From Cellulosimicrobium cellulans (lineage in GTDB: Bacteria > Actinomycetota > Actinomycetes > Actinomycetales > Cellulomonadaceae), in assembly GCF_007679345.1 (NCBI RefSeq), contig NZ_VEGH01000019.1, positions 1 through 64,000 of the forward strand: 64,000 nt of DNA, in the 5' to 3' direction. Position numbers and translations under genes: made by a program. Positions 8,431-15,168 of this stretch are shown piece after piece. The notes under the pieces are model-generated. The model did not search any database. It saw only the letters and a list, made by a program, of their open reading frames with translations, and was not told the DNA's origin. The first letter of the stretch is position 1. Every line of letters begins with the position of its first letter.

Positions 8431-8434
8431 GCGG

Positions 8435-9145
8435 GTGGGAGCCACCAACGTCCTGAGGGCGTTCGTGGCCGCCGAGCAGGCAACCCTTCCCGCTCCCGCG
8501 CGACTCATCCTCGTCAGGATGGCGGTCACCGCCAAGGACGACGATGACCCACCGCGGTACTTCGCCGGCTGGGAACTGCTCGCACAGGCCATCGGATACC
8601 CCCTCGCGGACGTCTCAGAGGGCATGCCCAGGCGCGAGAGCGCACGGCGGCATGTTCGGCGTCTCGTGAAGGAGCTCGAGATGTCCGGCCTCCTCACCAG
8701 AGACGGTCGCGCCTTCTCCGGTCGAAACGCCGAGTACCACCTCCATCTCGCCGGCCGACTGGGGGACACCTCAGACCCCTCACGCCGACCGGCCAGGACC
8801 GCAGTGGGGGTCACCTCAGACCCCTCGGAGGGGGTCATCTCAGACCCCGCTAGAGGGGGGTCTAGGAGGTCCGGACTGGGGGACACCTCAGACCCCTCCA
8901 AGGAGGAGGAGGAACCAGGTACAGGAGACAGGACAGGAAGATCAGCGCCTTCTCCCACACCTCACCAGGGCACGAAGCACTCGCAAGGCGATGACGACTA
9001 TGCCGCCGCGAGAGAAGCACTGAACCGTGCAGGGGCTCTTGCGGGAGACCTGATCGCCGCGGCGCGACGCGAGCAGCCCGACGCAACCACTCGCGAGGCG
9101 ATCCTCCTCGCGGCTTCCCGACTCAGCACACGAGGTGCCGCATGA
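8435..9145 (+). CDS. Phage replication-initiator-like winged-helix protein
   Basis: From GTG 8435 the protein is 236 residues. The first half (about residues 15-106) looks like a winged-helix DNA-binding domain of the type found in phage replication proteins: conserved helix PAPARLILVRMAV, then ESARRHVRRLVKELEMSGLL and a wing ending YHLHLAG. Residues 110-155 are low-complexity repeats of GDTSDPS/GVTSDPS, which are the translation of four nearly identical DNA repeats. A charged linker and a short helical C-terminus with DYAAAREALNRAGALAGDLI follow. DNA-binding domain plus in-gene iterons plus C-terminal partner region parallels lambda O, but sequence homology to O is not claimed. ATG 8519 is an alternative start. 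The stop overlaps the next start (ATGA). Confidence 0.6.
   Translation: MGATNVLRAFVAAEQATLPAPARLILVRMAVTAKDDDDPPRYFAGWELLAQAIGYPLADVSEGMPRRESARRHVRRLVKELEMSGLLTRDGRAFSGRNAEYHLHLAGRLGDTSDPSRRPARTAVGVTSDPSEGVISDPARGGSRRSGLGDTSDPSKEEEEPGTGDRTGRSAPSPTPHQGTKHSQGDDDYAAAREALNRAGALAGDLIAAARREQPDATTREAILLAASRLSTRGAA
8761..8898. repeat. Four in-gene palindromic iterons (candidate replication origin)
   Basis: Four 21-bp copies of GGGGGWCAYCTCAGACCCCKC lie at 8761-8781, 8806-8826, 8830-8850 and 8878-8898. Copies 2 and 3 are exact inverted repeats (GGGGTC, 6-base spacer, GACCCC); copies 1 and 4 differ by one base in the left arm. Starts are 45, 24 and 48 bp apart, all multiples of three, so the reading frame is kept. 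A purine-rich tract relatively poor in GC follows (about 8895-8940), as an origin-melting region might. Confidence 0.7.
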
Positions 9146-9273
9146 CTGAGCTCCACCACGACGAGACCGTGCTCGACATCCTCGAGCCCGCATTCCACGC
9201 CCGCGGCGCCGCTTGCATCGGGCGCGGAGCAGACCTGGAGGCAGCCGCCCGAGTCGTGGTGGCCGGCCGATGA
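9142..9273 (+). CDS. Hypothetical small protein, 43 aa
   Basis: This small frame begins at the ATG of an ATGA overlap with the preceding gene and ends in another ATGA overlap with the following one. Coupling on both sides is the main support that it is real. The protein is acidic at the start (MTELHHDETVLDILEPAF) and ends in a short Ala/Val helix. No family recognised; no membrane segment. Confidence 0.5.
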   Translation: MTELHHDETVLDILEPAFHARGAACIGRGADLEAAARVVVAGR

Positions 9274-9428
9274 ACCGCGCACCTCAGCTCGACGCTCACG
9301 GATTCGAGCACCGCCATGGCTGCACGATGCCCGGCTGGACCTCTCGGCCCGCCAGCATCCGCGGCTTCTATGTCCTGACGTGCCCCACCTGCGGGGCCGT
9401 CCGCCTCACCCGGCACAGGGACAACTGA
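9270..9428 (+). CDS. Small putative zinc-binding protein, 52 aa
   Basis: It starts at the ATG overlapping the previous stop. The 52 residues contain CPTCG near the C-terminus and an upstream HRHGC, a possible Cys/His zinc knuckle. Small zinc-ribbon proteins of this kind are common in actinophage early regions, with unknown roles. It precedes the tail-spike-like gene by 44 bp. Confidence 0.5.
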   Translation: MNRAPQLDAHGFEHRHGCTMPGWTSRPASIRGFYVLTCPTCGAVRLTRHRDN

Positions 9429-9472
9429 CAGACCCACACCGCCCGTTCCCTCGACACCCACGCGGAGGCGTG

Positions 9473-10990
9473 ATGAGCACCGAGATGTTCGAAGACTTCG
9501 GCACCTTCTGGAAGGACTACGACCCCCGCACGGGGATCGGGGACCCCTCGACTCCACTGGCCGCCACAACACTCAACGCGCGGGAGGCCAAGTACCGCGA
9601 GCTTCGAGACCAGGTGGCCGTGTACACCGATGAGGCGAGGCAGGCCGCCGAGGACGCCCAGGCCCCGACCGACGCGCAGGTCGCCACGCTGGTCGGGACG
9701 TCCTCGGCGACGCGCACCGCGCTCGACGGCCGGTACGCGACCGCGGTCGACGGCTCCGGGCGCGGCGTGGTCCGCGCCGGCGCGCTGTTCCTGAACGTCC
9801 GCGACTTCGGCGCCGTCGGGAACGGGTCGACGAACGACCGCGCCGCGATCCAGGCCGCGATCGACGCCGCCTCGACCGCCGGCGGCGGCCTCGTGTACCT
9901 CCCGCGCGGCAGCTACCTGATCGACGCCGGCCTCACGATCGCCAGCGCCAACGTGTCCCTCATCGGAACCGGGATGGGCGCCACGGAGATCGTCCACTCC
10001 GGGACAACCGGCAACACGATCGAGATCGCCCTCACTGCTACGCGCACGACGGTGGCAGTGATGACGGTCAGGCGGCCGTCCGTCGCGACCTCCGGGGCCG
10101 CAATCTACGTGTTCTCGAACACCGGGGCCGCGAACCACATGACCATCCGGGACGTGTTCCTCTACCAGCACTTCCGTGCGCTCTATCTCGGCCCTGCGAC
10201 CTGGGCCGAGGTCCGCAACGTGATCGTCGACGTGTGCAACTCCGACGGCGTCTTCATCACGAACAACAACGACAACGGCGCGTGCCAGTGGCAGCTGACG
10301 AATATCCTCGTCCAGCGCGCCGCTGGAGCCGGGTTCCGCGTCTACTCCCAGACCACGGGCGCCCCGCAGATCACGCTCGGGCAGTGGACGAACGTCGCGA
10401 CGTTCGCGTGCACCGGATCCGGACTCTCGTTCGAGGGTCGCGCCGGCCGACCGATCAACGACATTCGTGTTGCCAACGCGTTCATCGGCGAGGACGGGTG
10501 CGCCAACGGCGGGGAGATCGCCCTGGACACCTACGGCGGCAACCACATCATCATCGCGCCGTTCATCGAGCTGTCGGGGTCCCGGACGACGGGCCCGGCC
10601 TTCGGAACGCCCGCATCCGGTGTCGGACACGGCATCGTCATCAGCGCGAACAACACCGACGTCGGCATCAGCGGGGGATTCATCGTCGCGAACGCCGACT
10701 GCGGTATCTACACCGCCGCTGGCCGAACGAACGTCTCGGGCGTCCTGTTCAAGAGCAACGGCCAGAACGCGGTGGCCGGCGCGGACCACAACGCGGCCGT
10801 CTACAACGGCGCCGGCCGGCTCACTATGACGGGGTGCACCGCATGGGGTCAGCAGTGGGGTGAGTACACGACGGTCGACAGTGTGCTCGTCGTCGGGAAC
10901 GACCTCGGCGGGTGGAGCTCGGGCGGCGCGGCGACCGGCGCGGGTGTCGCCCTCACTGCCTCCGTGGTCGCCAACAACCGCACGAGTTGA
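9473..10990 (+). CDS. Phage tail spike / minor tail protein with pectate-lyase-type beta-helix
   Basis: The start ATG follows GCGGAGGCGTG. The 505-residue protein has a phage-tail-type N-terminus: DPRTGIGDPSTPLAATTLNAREAKYREL, an A-rich helical coil, then PTDAQVATLVGTSSATRTALDGRY, the kind of segment that attaches spikes and fibres in actinophages. From residue about 106 it continues with the N-terminal cap of the pectate lyase 3 superfamily (VRDFGAVGNGSTNDRAAIQ, then GGGLVYLPRGSYLI). The long repetitive Asn/Gly/Val-rich remainder is typical of a right-handed parallel beta-helix. Such proteins are trimeric receptor-binding or depolymerase spikes. The quoted long motifs are split here to their key parts. 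No tail-tube, baseplate or tape-measure gene accompanies it. Confidence 0.8.
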   Translation: MSTEMFEDFGTFWKDYDPRTGIGDPSTPLAATTLNAREAKYRELRDQVAVYTDEARQAAEDAQAPTDAQVATLVGTSSATRTALDGRYATAVDGSGRGVVRAGALFLNVRDFGAVGNGSTNDRAAIQAAIDAASTAGGGLVYLPRGSYLIDAGLTIASANVSLIGTGMGATEIVHSGTTGNTIEIALTATRTTVAVMTVRRPSVATSGAAIYVFSNTGAANHMTIRDVFLYQHFRALYLGPATWAEVRNVIVDVCNSDGVFITNNNDNGACQWQLTNILVQRAAGAGFRVYSQTTGAPQITLGQWTNVATFACTGSGLSFEGRAGRPINDIRVANAFIGEDGCANGGEIALDTYGGNHIIIAPFIELSGSRTTGPAFGTPASGVGHGIVISANNTDVGISGGFIVANADCGIYTAAGRTNVSGVLFKSNGQNAVAGADHNAAVYNGAGRLTMTGCTAWGQQWGEYTTVDSVLVVGNDLGGWSSGGAATGAGVALTASVVANNRTS

Positions 10991-10999
10991 GGGTGCGCG

Positions 11000-11464
11000 A
11001 TGGATGACACCTACGCCCCGAAGCTCCACCCGCACGGCGTCGCGACCTCGGCTGTCGCCGCCTCCGGAACGACGACCCGGGCCGGGCAGACCGGTGCGCT
11101 GCGCGCCTCGCGGCAGGCCGCACGCCAACGCGTGGAGCTGCGCCGTGCTCGCGAGATCATCGCCGAGCAGAACCGCGTCATCGTCACCGTTCTCCTCCAG
11201 GAGCAACTGACCGACGTCGACGACTTCCACGCCTTCATCGGCATGGACGCCATCACGAGCCCCGACGGCTCTCTCAACGTCCGCGAGTTCACCCTTCGAA
11301 TCGGTGACCTACGACGCCGCAAACCACATCTCTTCAGGGTAAACTCGAAGGCGCCGGACTCGACCGCACCCGTGGTGCCCGAGTCCGAGCCCTCACCTCC
11401 AGCGGAGGACACGCCCCAGGCCAGCGGCCCGCGTGCACCTACACCGCTCATGGAGGAACCATGA
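11000..11464 (+). CDS. Hypothetical protein with scaffold-like C-terminal motif, 154 aa
   Basis: The gene starts 9 bp after the tail-spike gene with GAGGG as ribosome site. A flexible N-terminus is followed by a strongly helical basic stretch (RASRQAARQRVELRRAREII, about residues 36-55). The segment DGSLNVREF...LRRRKPHLF comes next, then a Pro/Ser/Glu-rich tail. A short acidic helix ending in a PHLF-like motif recalls the C-terminal capsid-binding part of some phage scaffolding proteins, but this is pattern resemblance only. Its last four bases overlap the next gene (ATGA). Function unknown. Confidence 0.5.
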   Translation: MDDTYAPKLHPHGVATSAVAASGTTTRAGQTGALRASRQAARQRVELRRAREIIAEQNRVIVTVLLQEQLTDVDDFHAFIGMDAITSPDGSLNVREFTLRIGDLRRRKPHLFRVNSKAPDSTAPVVPESEPSPPAEDTPQASGPRAPTPLMEEP

Positions 11465-11778
11465 CCCGCAGCACCCTCACCCTCGCCGAGCGCGCTGCGC
11501 GCGCACGCGCGGCCGCCGTCGACAACCCCACCACGTTGAACGTAGCGATCGCCGCGTCACTCACGGAGAAGGCCGAACGCGCCGAAGCGGAACCCTCGGC
11601 GCATCCCGCGACGACCGCGGGGCGCACCACTCCTTCCCGAGCCGCGAGCTCCGAGGACGCGATCTACCGGGCGATCTACGGCGAGCCCGCCGCGAGGCGG
11701 CCCACGTGCTCCGTGGCCCTCACCACGCAGACCGAGGACCAGCTCTACACCGCTATCTACGGCACCAAGGTCGCCTGA
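11461..11778 (+). CDS. Hypothetical protein with duplicated ED-x-x-Y-x-AIYG motif, 105 aa
   Basis: It starts at the ATGA overlap. The N-terminal part is an Ala/Arg-rich helix (LAERAARARAAAVDN). The second half contains two copies of a short motif, SEDAIYRAIYGEP and TEDQLYTAIYGTK, separated by a basic linker. Duplicated short motifs like these usually bind a repeated or dimeric partner. No family recognised. It sits between the scaffold-like gene and a 69-residue gene, with which it is tightly packed. Confidence 0.5.
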   Translation: MTRSTLTLAERAARARAAAVDNPTTLNVAIAASLTEKAERAEAEPSAHPATTAGRTTPSRAASSEDAIYRAIYGEPAARRPTCSVALTTQTEDQLYTAIYGTKVA

Positions 11779-11781
11779 GCC

Positions 11782-11991
11782 ATGGGACTGCCCACCACGA
11801 CTCATCAGGCTCAGCCCTACGCCATCGCTCCCCGAACCCGCTACCAGGTCGTTGGCAGCATGGTCATCGTCGACCTCATCGGCGGCGGGAGGGCCTACCT
11901 CGAGCGCGGCGCGCTCATCCCCACCAACACCCGTCCGGACTGCCTCGAGCACCTCCGGGCAGTCGACCTGGTCCAGGAGATTCCCGCATGA
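11782..11991 (+). CDS. Hypothetical small protein, 69 aa
   Basis: This is a compact, probably beta-rich protein (RYQVVGSMVIVDLIGGGRAYLERGAL) ending in a short acidic helix (LEHLRAVDLVQEIP). Similar small single-domain proteins, a strand pair followed by an ALIP-type turn, are frequent near structural genes of actinophages, but I cannot name the family. It lies 3 bp after the previous stop and overlaps the next gene by 4 bases (ATGA), so it is part of one operon. Confidence 0.5.
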   Translation: MGLPTTTHQAQPYAIAPRTRYQVVGSMVIVDLIGGGRAYLERGALIPTNTRPDCLEHLRAVDLVQEIPA

Positions 11992-12764
11992 ACGGATGGC
12001 TCGAGTCCGACTACCGTCCCGAGTTCCACGTCGGACGCATCAGCACTCTCCGCGCTGCCATCGAACAGTTCGGAGCGACCGTTCCCGACTCGATCGCTCG
12101 CGCCGAGCAACTTCTGCTGGCTGGCCAGGCCTTCGTCGACCAGGAGGCCGGCAGCGTCCTGAGCCTCACCGACGATCATGTCGCCGAGAACATCATCCAG
12201 CGCTCGTGGCGCGCGCACGTCTCCCACGCTCCTCTGCAGATGTCACCGCCTGTCGGTGCGGAGGCAGGCTTCGAGACGTTCAAGCGGGCGCTTGTGGTCG
12301 AGCTGCTCGCCGACGTCCGAGGCCGCGTGCCCGACCTGATCGCCGAGGTCCGCGGCGACTTCGACATGGCCGCCGACGTGATGGTCACGGCCGTCCAGGA
12401 GTTCGGGTTCACCTACAACACGACCGCCAACGACGTCATCGACATGGACAACCCCGACGCCGTTCGTGCGCTCCGCGAGACCCGGCCTGCATGGCGTGCA
12501 CTCGTCCGCATCGAGCGCGGCCTGCGCGACCTGCTCGCTGCCCTTGACATCGCGACACCGCTTGACCCGCGCAACCGCGCCATCGGCGACCCGCCCGACC
12601 TCTCGGCCTACTTCGCAGCTGGCGAGATCTGGTCCGACAACGGCGGCTACCACATCGAGCAGCGCACCCAGGGGGGCATCGACTGGTTCGCCCTCGCCGC
12701 CGGCGGGCTGCGGCTCAATACCCCCAGCGAGGTCGAGGCCAAGATCTCGGGGCGGGCGGCCTGA
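11988..12764 (+). CDS. Hypothetical protein, 258 aa
   Basis: This is the last gene of the plus-strand operon, coupled to the previous gene by ATGA. The protein is soluble, mostly helical and acidic, with segments ISTLRAAIEQFGATVPD, AENIIQRSWRAHVS, FKRALVVELLADVRGRVPDL and a C-terminal domain around WSDNGGYHIEQRTQGGIDWF. I recognise no catalytic motif and no known phage family. A good hairpin terminator begins 5 bases after its stop. Confidence 0.55.
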   Translation: MNGWLESDYRPEFHVGRISTLRAAIEQFGATVPDSIARAEQLLLAGQAFVDQEAGSVLSLTDDHVAENIIQRSWRAHVSHAPLQMSPPVGAEAGFETFKRALVVELLADVRGRVPDLIAEVRGDFDMAADVMVTAVQEFGFTYNTTANDVIDMDNPDAVRALRETRPAWRALVRIERGLRDLLAALDIATPLDPRNRAIGDPPDLSAYFAAGEIWSDNGGYHIEQRTQGGIDWFALAAGGLRLNTPSEVEAKISGRAA

Positions 12765-12768
12765 ACGT

Positions 12769-12798
12769 GGCGCCCGGTTCGGTTGGGAGCCGGGCGCC
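12769..12798 (+). terminator. Hairpin ending the plus-strand operon
   Basis: Perfect 9-bp arms GGCGCCCGG (12769-12777) and CCGGGCGCC (12790-12798) with a 12-base loop start directly after the stop codon of the 258-aa gene. Confidence 0.7.
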
Positions 12799-13214
12799 GC
12801 ACATGCCCGAGAGCGAGCTTCGGACGAGCACCACGCACTCGGGCGCAACGGCGAGGACGTGCTGGCGGTATGTTGCTGCCGGCACGTCCTCGCCCCCAAA
12901 AAAGCCGGTCAGGCCCGTGGGGGGCCGACTGCCGGGGGGAGCCGTCCTCTCTCCCCGGGGTTGCTGAGGGGGGTCGCGCGCACGCGCGCGCGAGAGGGAG
13001 AGACAGTCTCACAGATCGGTGGTCGTCCACGCCGAGAAGAAGACCCGGTGCCTGGGCCCCGACGAGAGGTACGCGTTCAGTGCGTACCCCTGGAGGGACG
13101 CACGCGGTCACCGTCATCACCGAGCCGTGCCTGTACGGAGCGGGTCCTCGGGTGCGCAGCCAGGACGGCGCCGGCGATGCCACCCCAGAGGCGGGGAGTA
13201 GCGACACCCGCACA
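12799..13214. other. Non-coding structured region between converging operons
   Basis: I find no convincing gene in these 416 bp. They hold a 13-bp perfect stem-loop (12850-12862 with 12882-12894) followed on the plus strand by CCCAAAAAA, a GC-rich alternating CGCGCG tract near 12975-12995, and a 7-bp inverted repeat GGTACGC/GCGTACC around 13070-13091. The A run is on the wrong side for a plus-strand terminator. This could hold a small RNA, an origin-like or packaging-type site, or simply degenerate sequence. Confidence 0.45.
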
Positions 13215-13258
13215 CGACAGCGCCCCCGTCCTCCTCCGGGAGGGCGGGGGCGCTGTCG
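13215..13258. terminator. Bidirectional terminator between converging gene groups
   Basis: 14-bp perfect arms (13215-13228 and 13245-13258) enclose a 16-base loop. The hairpin sits just beyond the stop codon of the minus-strand gene at 13286 and can stop transcription from either side. Confidence 0.75.
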
Positions 13259-13285
13259 CGAAGGGGTATACGGCAGTGAGGGCGG

Positions 13286-13864
13286 CTACGCGGGGACCAG
13301 CGCGCGCGACTTGATCTCCAGCGCCTCGAAGACCGCGAACTCCACGCGCGCTTCGGAGGCGGTGGTCGCAACGGGCTGTGCCGTGGCGGCGAACGCGTGC
13401 CGGATGACTAGCCAAGCGGGCCACAAGATGAGCCAGAACCTGCCGCAGAACACAGTGGCTCGGAACGTCTCCCGAACGAGCTCCCTCTCGAGGTTCTCGA
13501 TTGCGGTTCGGTTGGGACAGTCGTCGCTCGCTTCGAACGCCGCCCACACCGGATCCAGTTCATCCACGTGCGAACCACGTCGGTGCTGACGCCGATACAC
13601 CGCGGCGCCGGCAACCACGAAGCTCGCGGGCGGAGCCCCGATCTGGATGAGACGCCGGCCCCGGTCACCGAGGTTGGTAAGCGCGCCGCGCTCGACCCGC
13701 GTGAGCCTCAGGTCTTCGAGCTCGGCAATCGCATCGAGTACCGCCGCACCTCGGAGGGTGAGGCGGTTCCTGGCGATCTCCGGGACGACCACGAACACAA
13801 GAGTCCCCGCGAAGACCACGCTGAAGAGGATCGCGAACAGGGACCACAGTTGTCCGACATCCAT
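13286..13864 (-). CDS. Hypothetical membrane protein, 192 aa
   Basis: The N-terminus is a strong transmembrane helix (LFAILFSVVFAGTLVFVVVP, residues about 9-28). A soluble helical region follows with LDAIAELEDLRLTRVERGAL. A middle hydrophobic stretch (ASFVVAGAAVY) and a further one (FWLILWPAWLVIRHAF, near residue 145) come next, then a C-terminal soluble end. No family recognised. In an integrated element such small membrane proteins often act in superinfection exclusion or defence, which is only inference here. It lies 41 bp after the next membrane-protein gene on the same strand. Confidence 0.6.
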   Translation of the reverse strand: MDVGQLWSLFAILFSVVFAGTLVFVVVPEIARNRLTLRGAAVLDAIAELEDLRLTRVERGALTNLGDRGRRLIQIGAPPASFVVAGAAVYRRQHRRGSHVDELDPVWAAFEASDDCPNRTAIENLERELVRETFRATVFCGRFWLILWPAWLVIRHAFAATAQPVATTASEARVEFAVFEALEIKSRALVPA

Positions 13865-13905
13865 CTACCACACCCCCGGAGTGTCTGATCGGTTCGACTC
13901 TACGG

Positions 13906-14217
13906 CTACTTCTTGGGCCGAGCGCGCTGATTTCGCTGTGAACTGATGCGCTTCTGCGACTTACGCTGCTGTAGTTCGCCCCGCAACTTCGTGTTGTCCG
14001 AGCGGAGCTTCATGATCGCCGCCAGGCCTGCAACGTTCAGGCCGACGCTGATCGTCGTCGACAGACTCACGCTGACGAGCGTCTCCCGGCCGGCCACCAG
14101 TTCGACCAGGGGACGGAGCTCGTGAATCACGAGCCACGCCGCACCGGCAAGGATCAGCCATCCTGCCACCCTAGTGATCGACAGGACGACCAGGAGGAAC
14201 CGATTGTCGTCAGCCAT
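13906..14217 (-). CDS. Hypothetical two-TM protein with basic coiled-coil tail, 103 aa
   Basis: Two hydrophobic helices (FLLVVLSITRVAGWLILAGA, and a second around LSTTISVGLNVAGLAAI) are followed by a short coiled coil (LRSDNTKLRGELQQRK) and a very basic C-terminus. The basic tail is likely cytoplasmic and could touch nucleic acid or the membrane surface. It is followed by the 192-aa membrane-protein gene; the pair may work together. Function unknown. Confidence 0.6.
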   Translation of the reverse strand: MADDNRFLLVVLSITRVAGWLILAGAAWLVIHELRPLVELVAGRETLVSVSLSTTISVGLNVAGLAAIMKLRSDNTKLRGELQQRKSQKRISSQRNQRARPKK

Positions 14218-14343
14218 GCGGTACCTGCGCCCCCTTGCTCGTCATGCCCTAGATCGGGAGCAGCATCGCTGAATCCGAGTCGGCGCTGACGATCTCACTC
14301 TCGTGCGCACCAGCGCACCAGCCGTTCGGGTGACGTCTGGGCC

Positions 14344-14628
14344 CTACGGCACCGCCGTACCTTGGGTGAGCCGCTGCGTGGTCTCGCAAAACCACCACTC
14401 GTCGTCGTTCGGCAGCACGAGGACGAACATCGCGTCCTCCCGCTGGTTGTGCAGGTGGCACAGTCCGGGTCGGCGGTTGACGATGCCAGCTGCGGCGAGC
14501 TCGATCCCAAGGCGCGCGACGTCCGAGCGGCTACCGGCGCCGGCGACCGCGTTCGCGTCGAGGCGCGCGACGGTGTCGGGCAGAATCTTGGCGCCGACGA
14601 GCTCGCGGCGCGGGCCGGGGCGCGGCAT
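14344..14628 (-). CDS. Ribbon-helix-helix-like protein, 94 aa
   Basis: The segment VGAKILPDTVARLDANA followed by GSRSDVARLGIELA has the strand-helix-helix layout of Arc/CopG-type DNA-binding proteins. A C-terminal extension contains CHLHNQ and a beta-like MFVLVLPNDDEWWF. It starts at an ATG sharing its A with the upstream stop (TGATG) and preceded by GGAGGG, so it is translationally coupled to the small membrane-protein gene. It is a candidate regulator of this strand's genes or an antitoxin-like protein; no toxin partner is obvious. Confidence 0.55.
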   Translation of the reverse strand: MPRPGPRRELVGAKILPDTVARLDANAVAGAGSRSDVARLGIELAAAGIVNRRPGLCHLHNQREDAMFVLVLPNDDEWWFCETTQRLTQGTAVP

Positions 14629-14777
14629 CAGCCGGCCCTCCGCGCGGCGTTGGTGACCGCGGCCGCCGTGGTCGCGGCCCAGACGGCCCAGAGCGCGATC
14701 CAGGCGCCGGGGTACCGGTCGGCGAACACGATGGTGAGGACGGCGAGCGTGACGGCGGCGGCGGCCGACGGCTGCAC
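14628..14777 (-). CDS. Two-TM microprotein, 49 aa
   Basis: From GTG 14777 the frame encodes 49 residues with two hydrophobic helices (AAAAVTLAVLTIVFA and WIALWAVWAATTAAAVT) separated by DRYPGA. Its stop overlaps the start of the ribbon-helix-helix gene (TGATG). The start codon choice is weakly supported because the ribosome site is poor. Possible roles such as holin-like, toxin-like or membrane anchor cannot be separated from sequence alone. Confidence 0.45.
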   Translation of the reverse strand: MQPSAAAAVTLAVLTIVFADRYPGAWIALWAVWAATTAAAVTNAARRAG

Positions 14778-14796
14778 GCCGCCGTGCTGCAGGGCT

Positions 14797-14985
14797 CTAG
14801 GCGTCGGGGAGCTCGTCGAGGTACTTCTCGAGCGCTTTGGCCGGGATGACGATCCGGCGGCCAAGCTGCTTGGCCTGCAGCTGCCCGGAGTGGATCGCCT
14901 TGTCGATGCGGTCCTTGGAGGTGCGAAGCGCCTGAGCCGCCTCCTCGCGGGTGTAGACGAGCTGCTGCGGGGTGAGTCGTGGCAT
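14797..14985 (-). CDS. Excisionase-family helix-turn-helix protein, ~62 aa
   Basis: The core YTREEAAQALRTSKDRIDKAI followed by GQLQAKQLGRRIVIPAKALEKYL is a typical excisionase/HTH_17 domain. I choose ATG 14985, giving MPRLTPQQ as the start with CCAGG upstream; ATG 15003 and an upstream start at 15030 are alternatives. It opens the minus-strand group that continues with the microprotein and ribbon-helix-helix genes. Either this protein or the one at 8227 is likely to direct excision, and the other to regulate transcription. Confidence 0.75.
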   Translation of the reverse strand: MPRLTPQQLVYTREEAAQALRTSKDRIDKAIHSGQLQAKQLGRRIVIPAKALEKYLDELPDA

Positions 14986-15132
14986 ACGCCTGGCGTACCC
15001 CATCGGGGACCGACTCCTGGCCGACAACACGCAGGTGCGAATGTTGAGCAGGTCACTGCGCGACCGGTTCCACGTGGGTAGGGTGTCGGGTAAGCGCTGA
15101 TCCGAGCCTCTGCTCGGGGTAGGTGCTTCCCG

Positions 15133-15167
15133 GCCCCCCGCGACGCCAGAGAGTGCGTCCGGGGGGC
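15133..15167 (-). terminator. Hairpin after the DUF3800 gene
   Basis: GCCCCCCG (15133-15140) pairs with 15160-15167, with an inner GACGC/GCGTC stem. It begins immediately downstream of the DUF3800 stop codon in the minus direction. A second small hairpin, CCGAGC/GCTCGG, lies around 15103-15118. Confidence 0.65.
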
Positions 15168-15168
15168 T

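Noticed and set aside
8102..8434. Long N-terminal extension of the replication-like protein
   Set aside because: It reads through the leader hairpin and the whole HTH gene in another frame and is Ser/Pro/Ala-biased; GTG 8435 is a better start.
12850..12903. An intrinsic terminator
   Set aside because: The run after the stem is of A, not T, on the plus strand, and on the minus strand the T run is on the wrong side of the stem.
14249..14510. Additional minus-strand frames of 70-71 codons
   Set aside because: They overlap the ribbon-helix-helix gene in other frames and have random composition.
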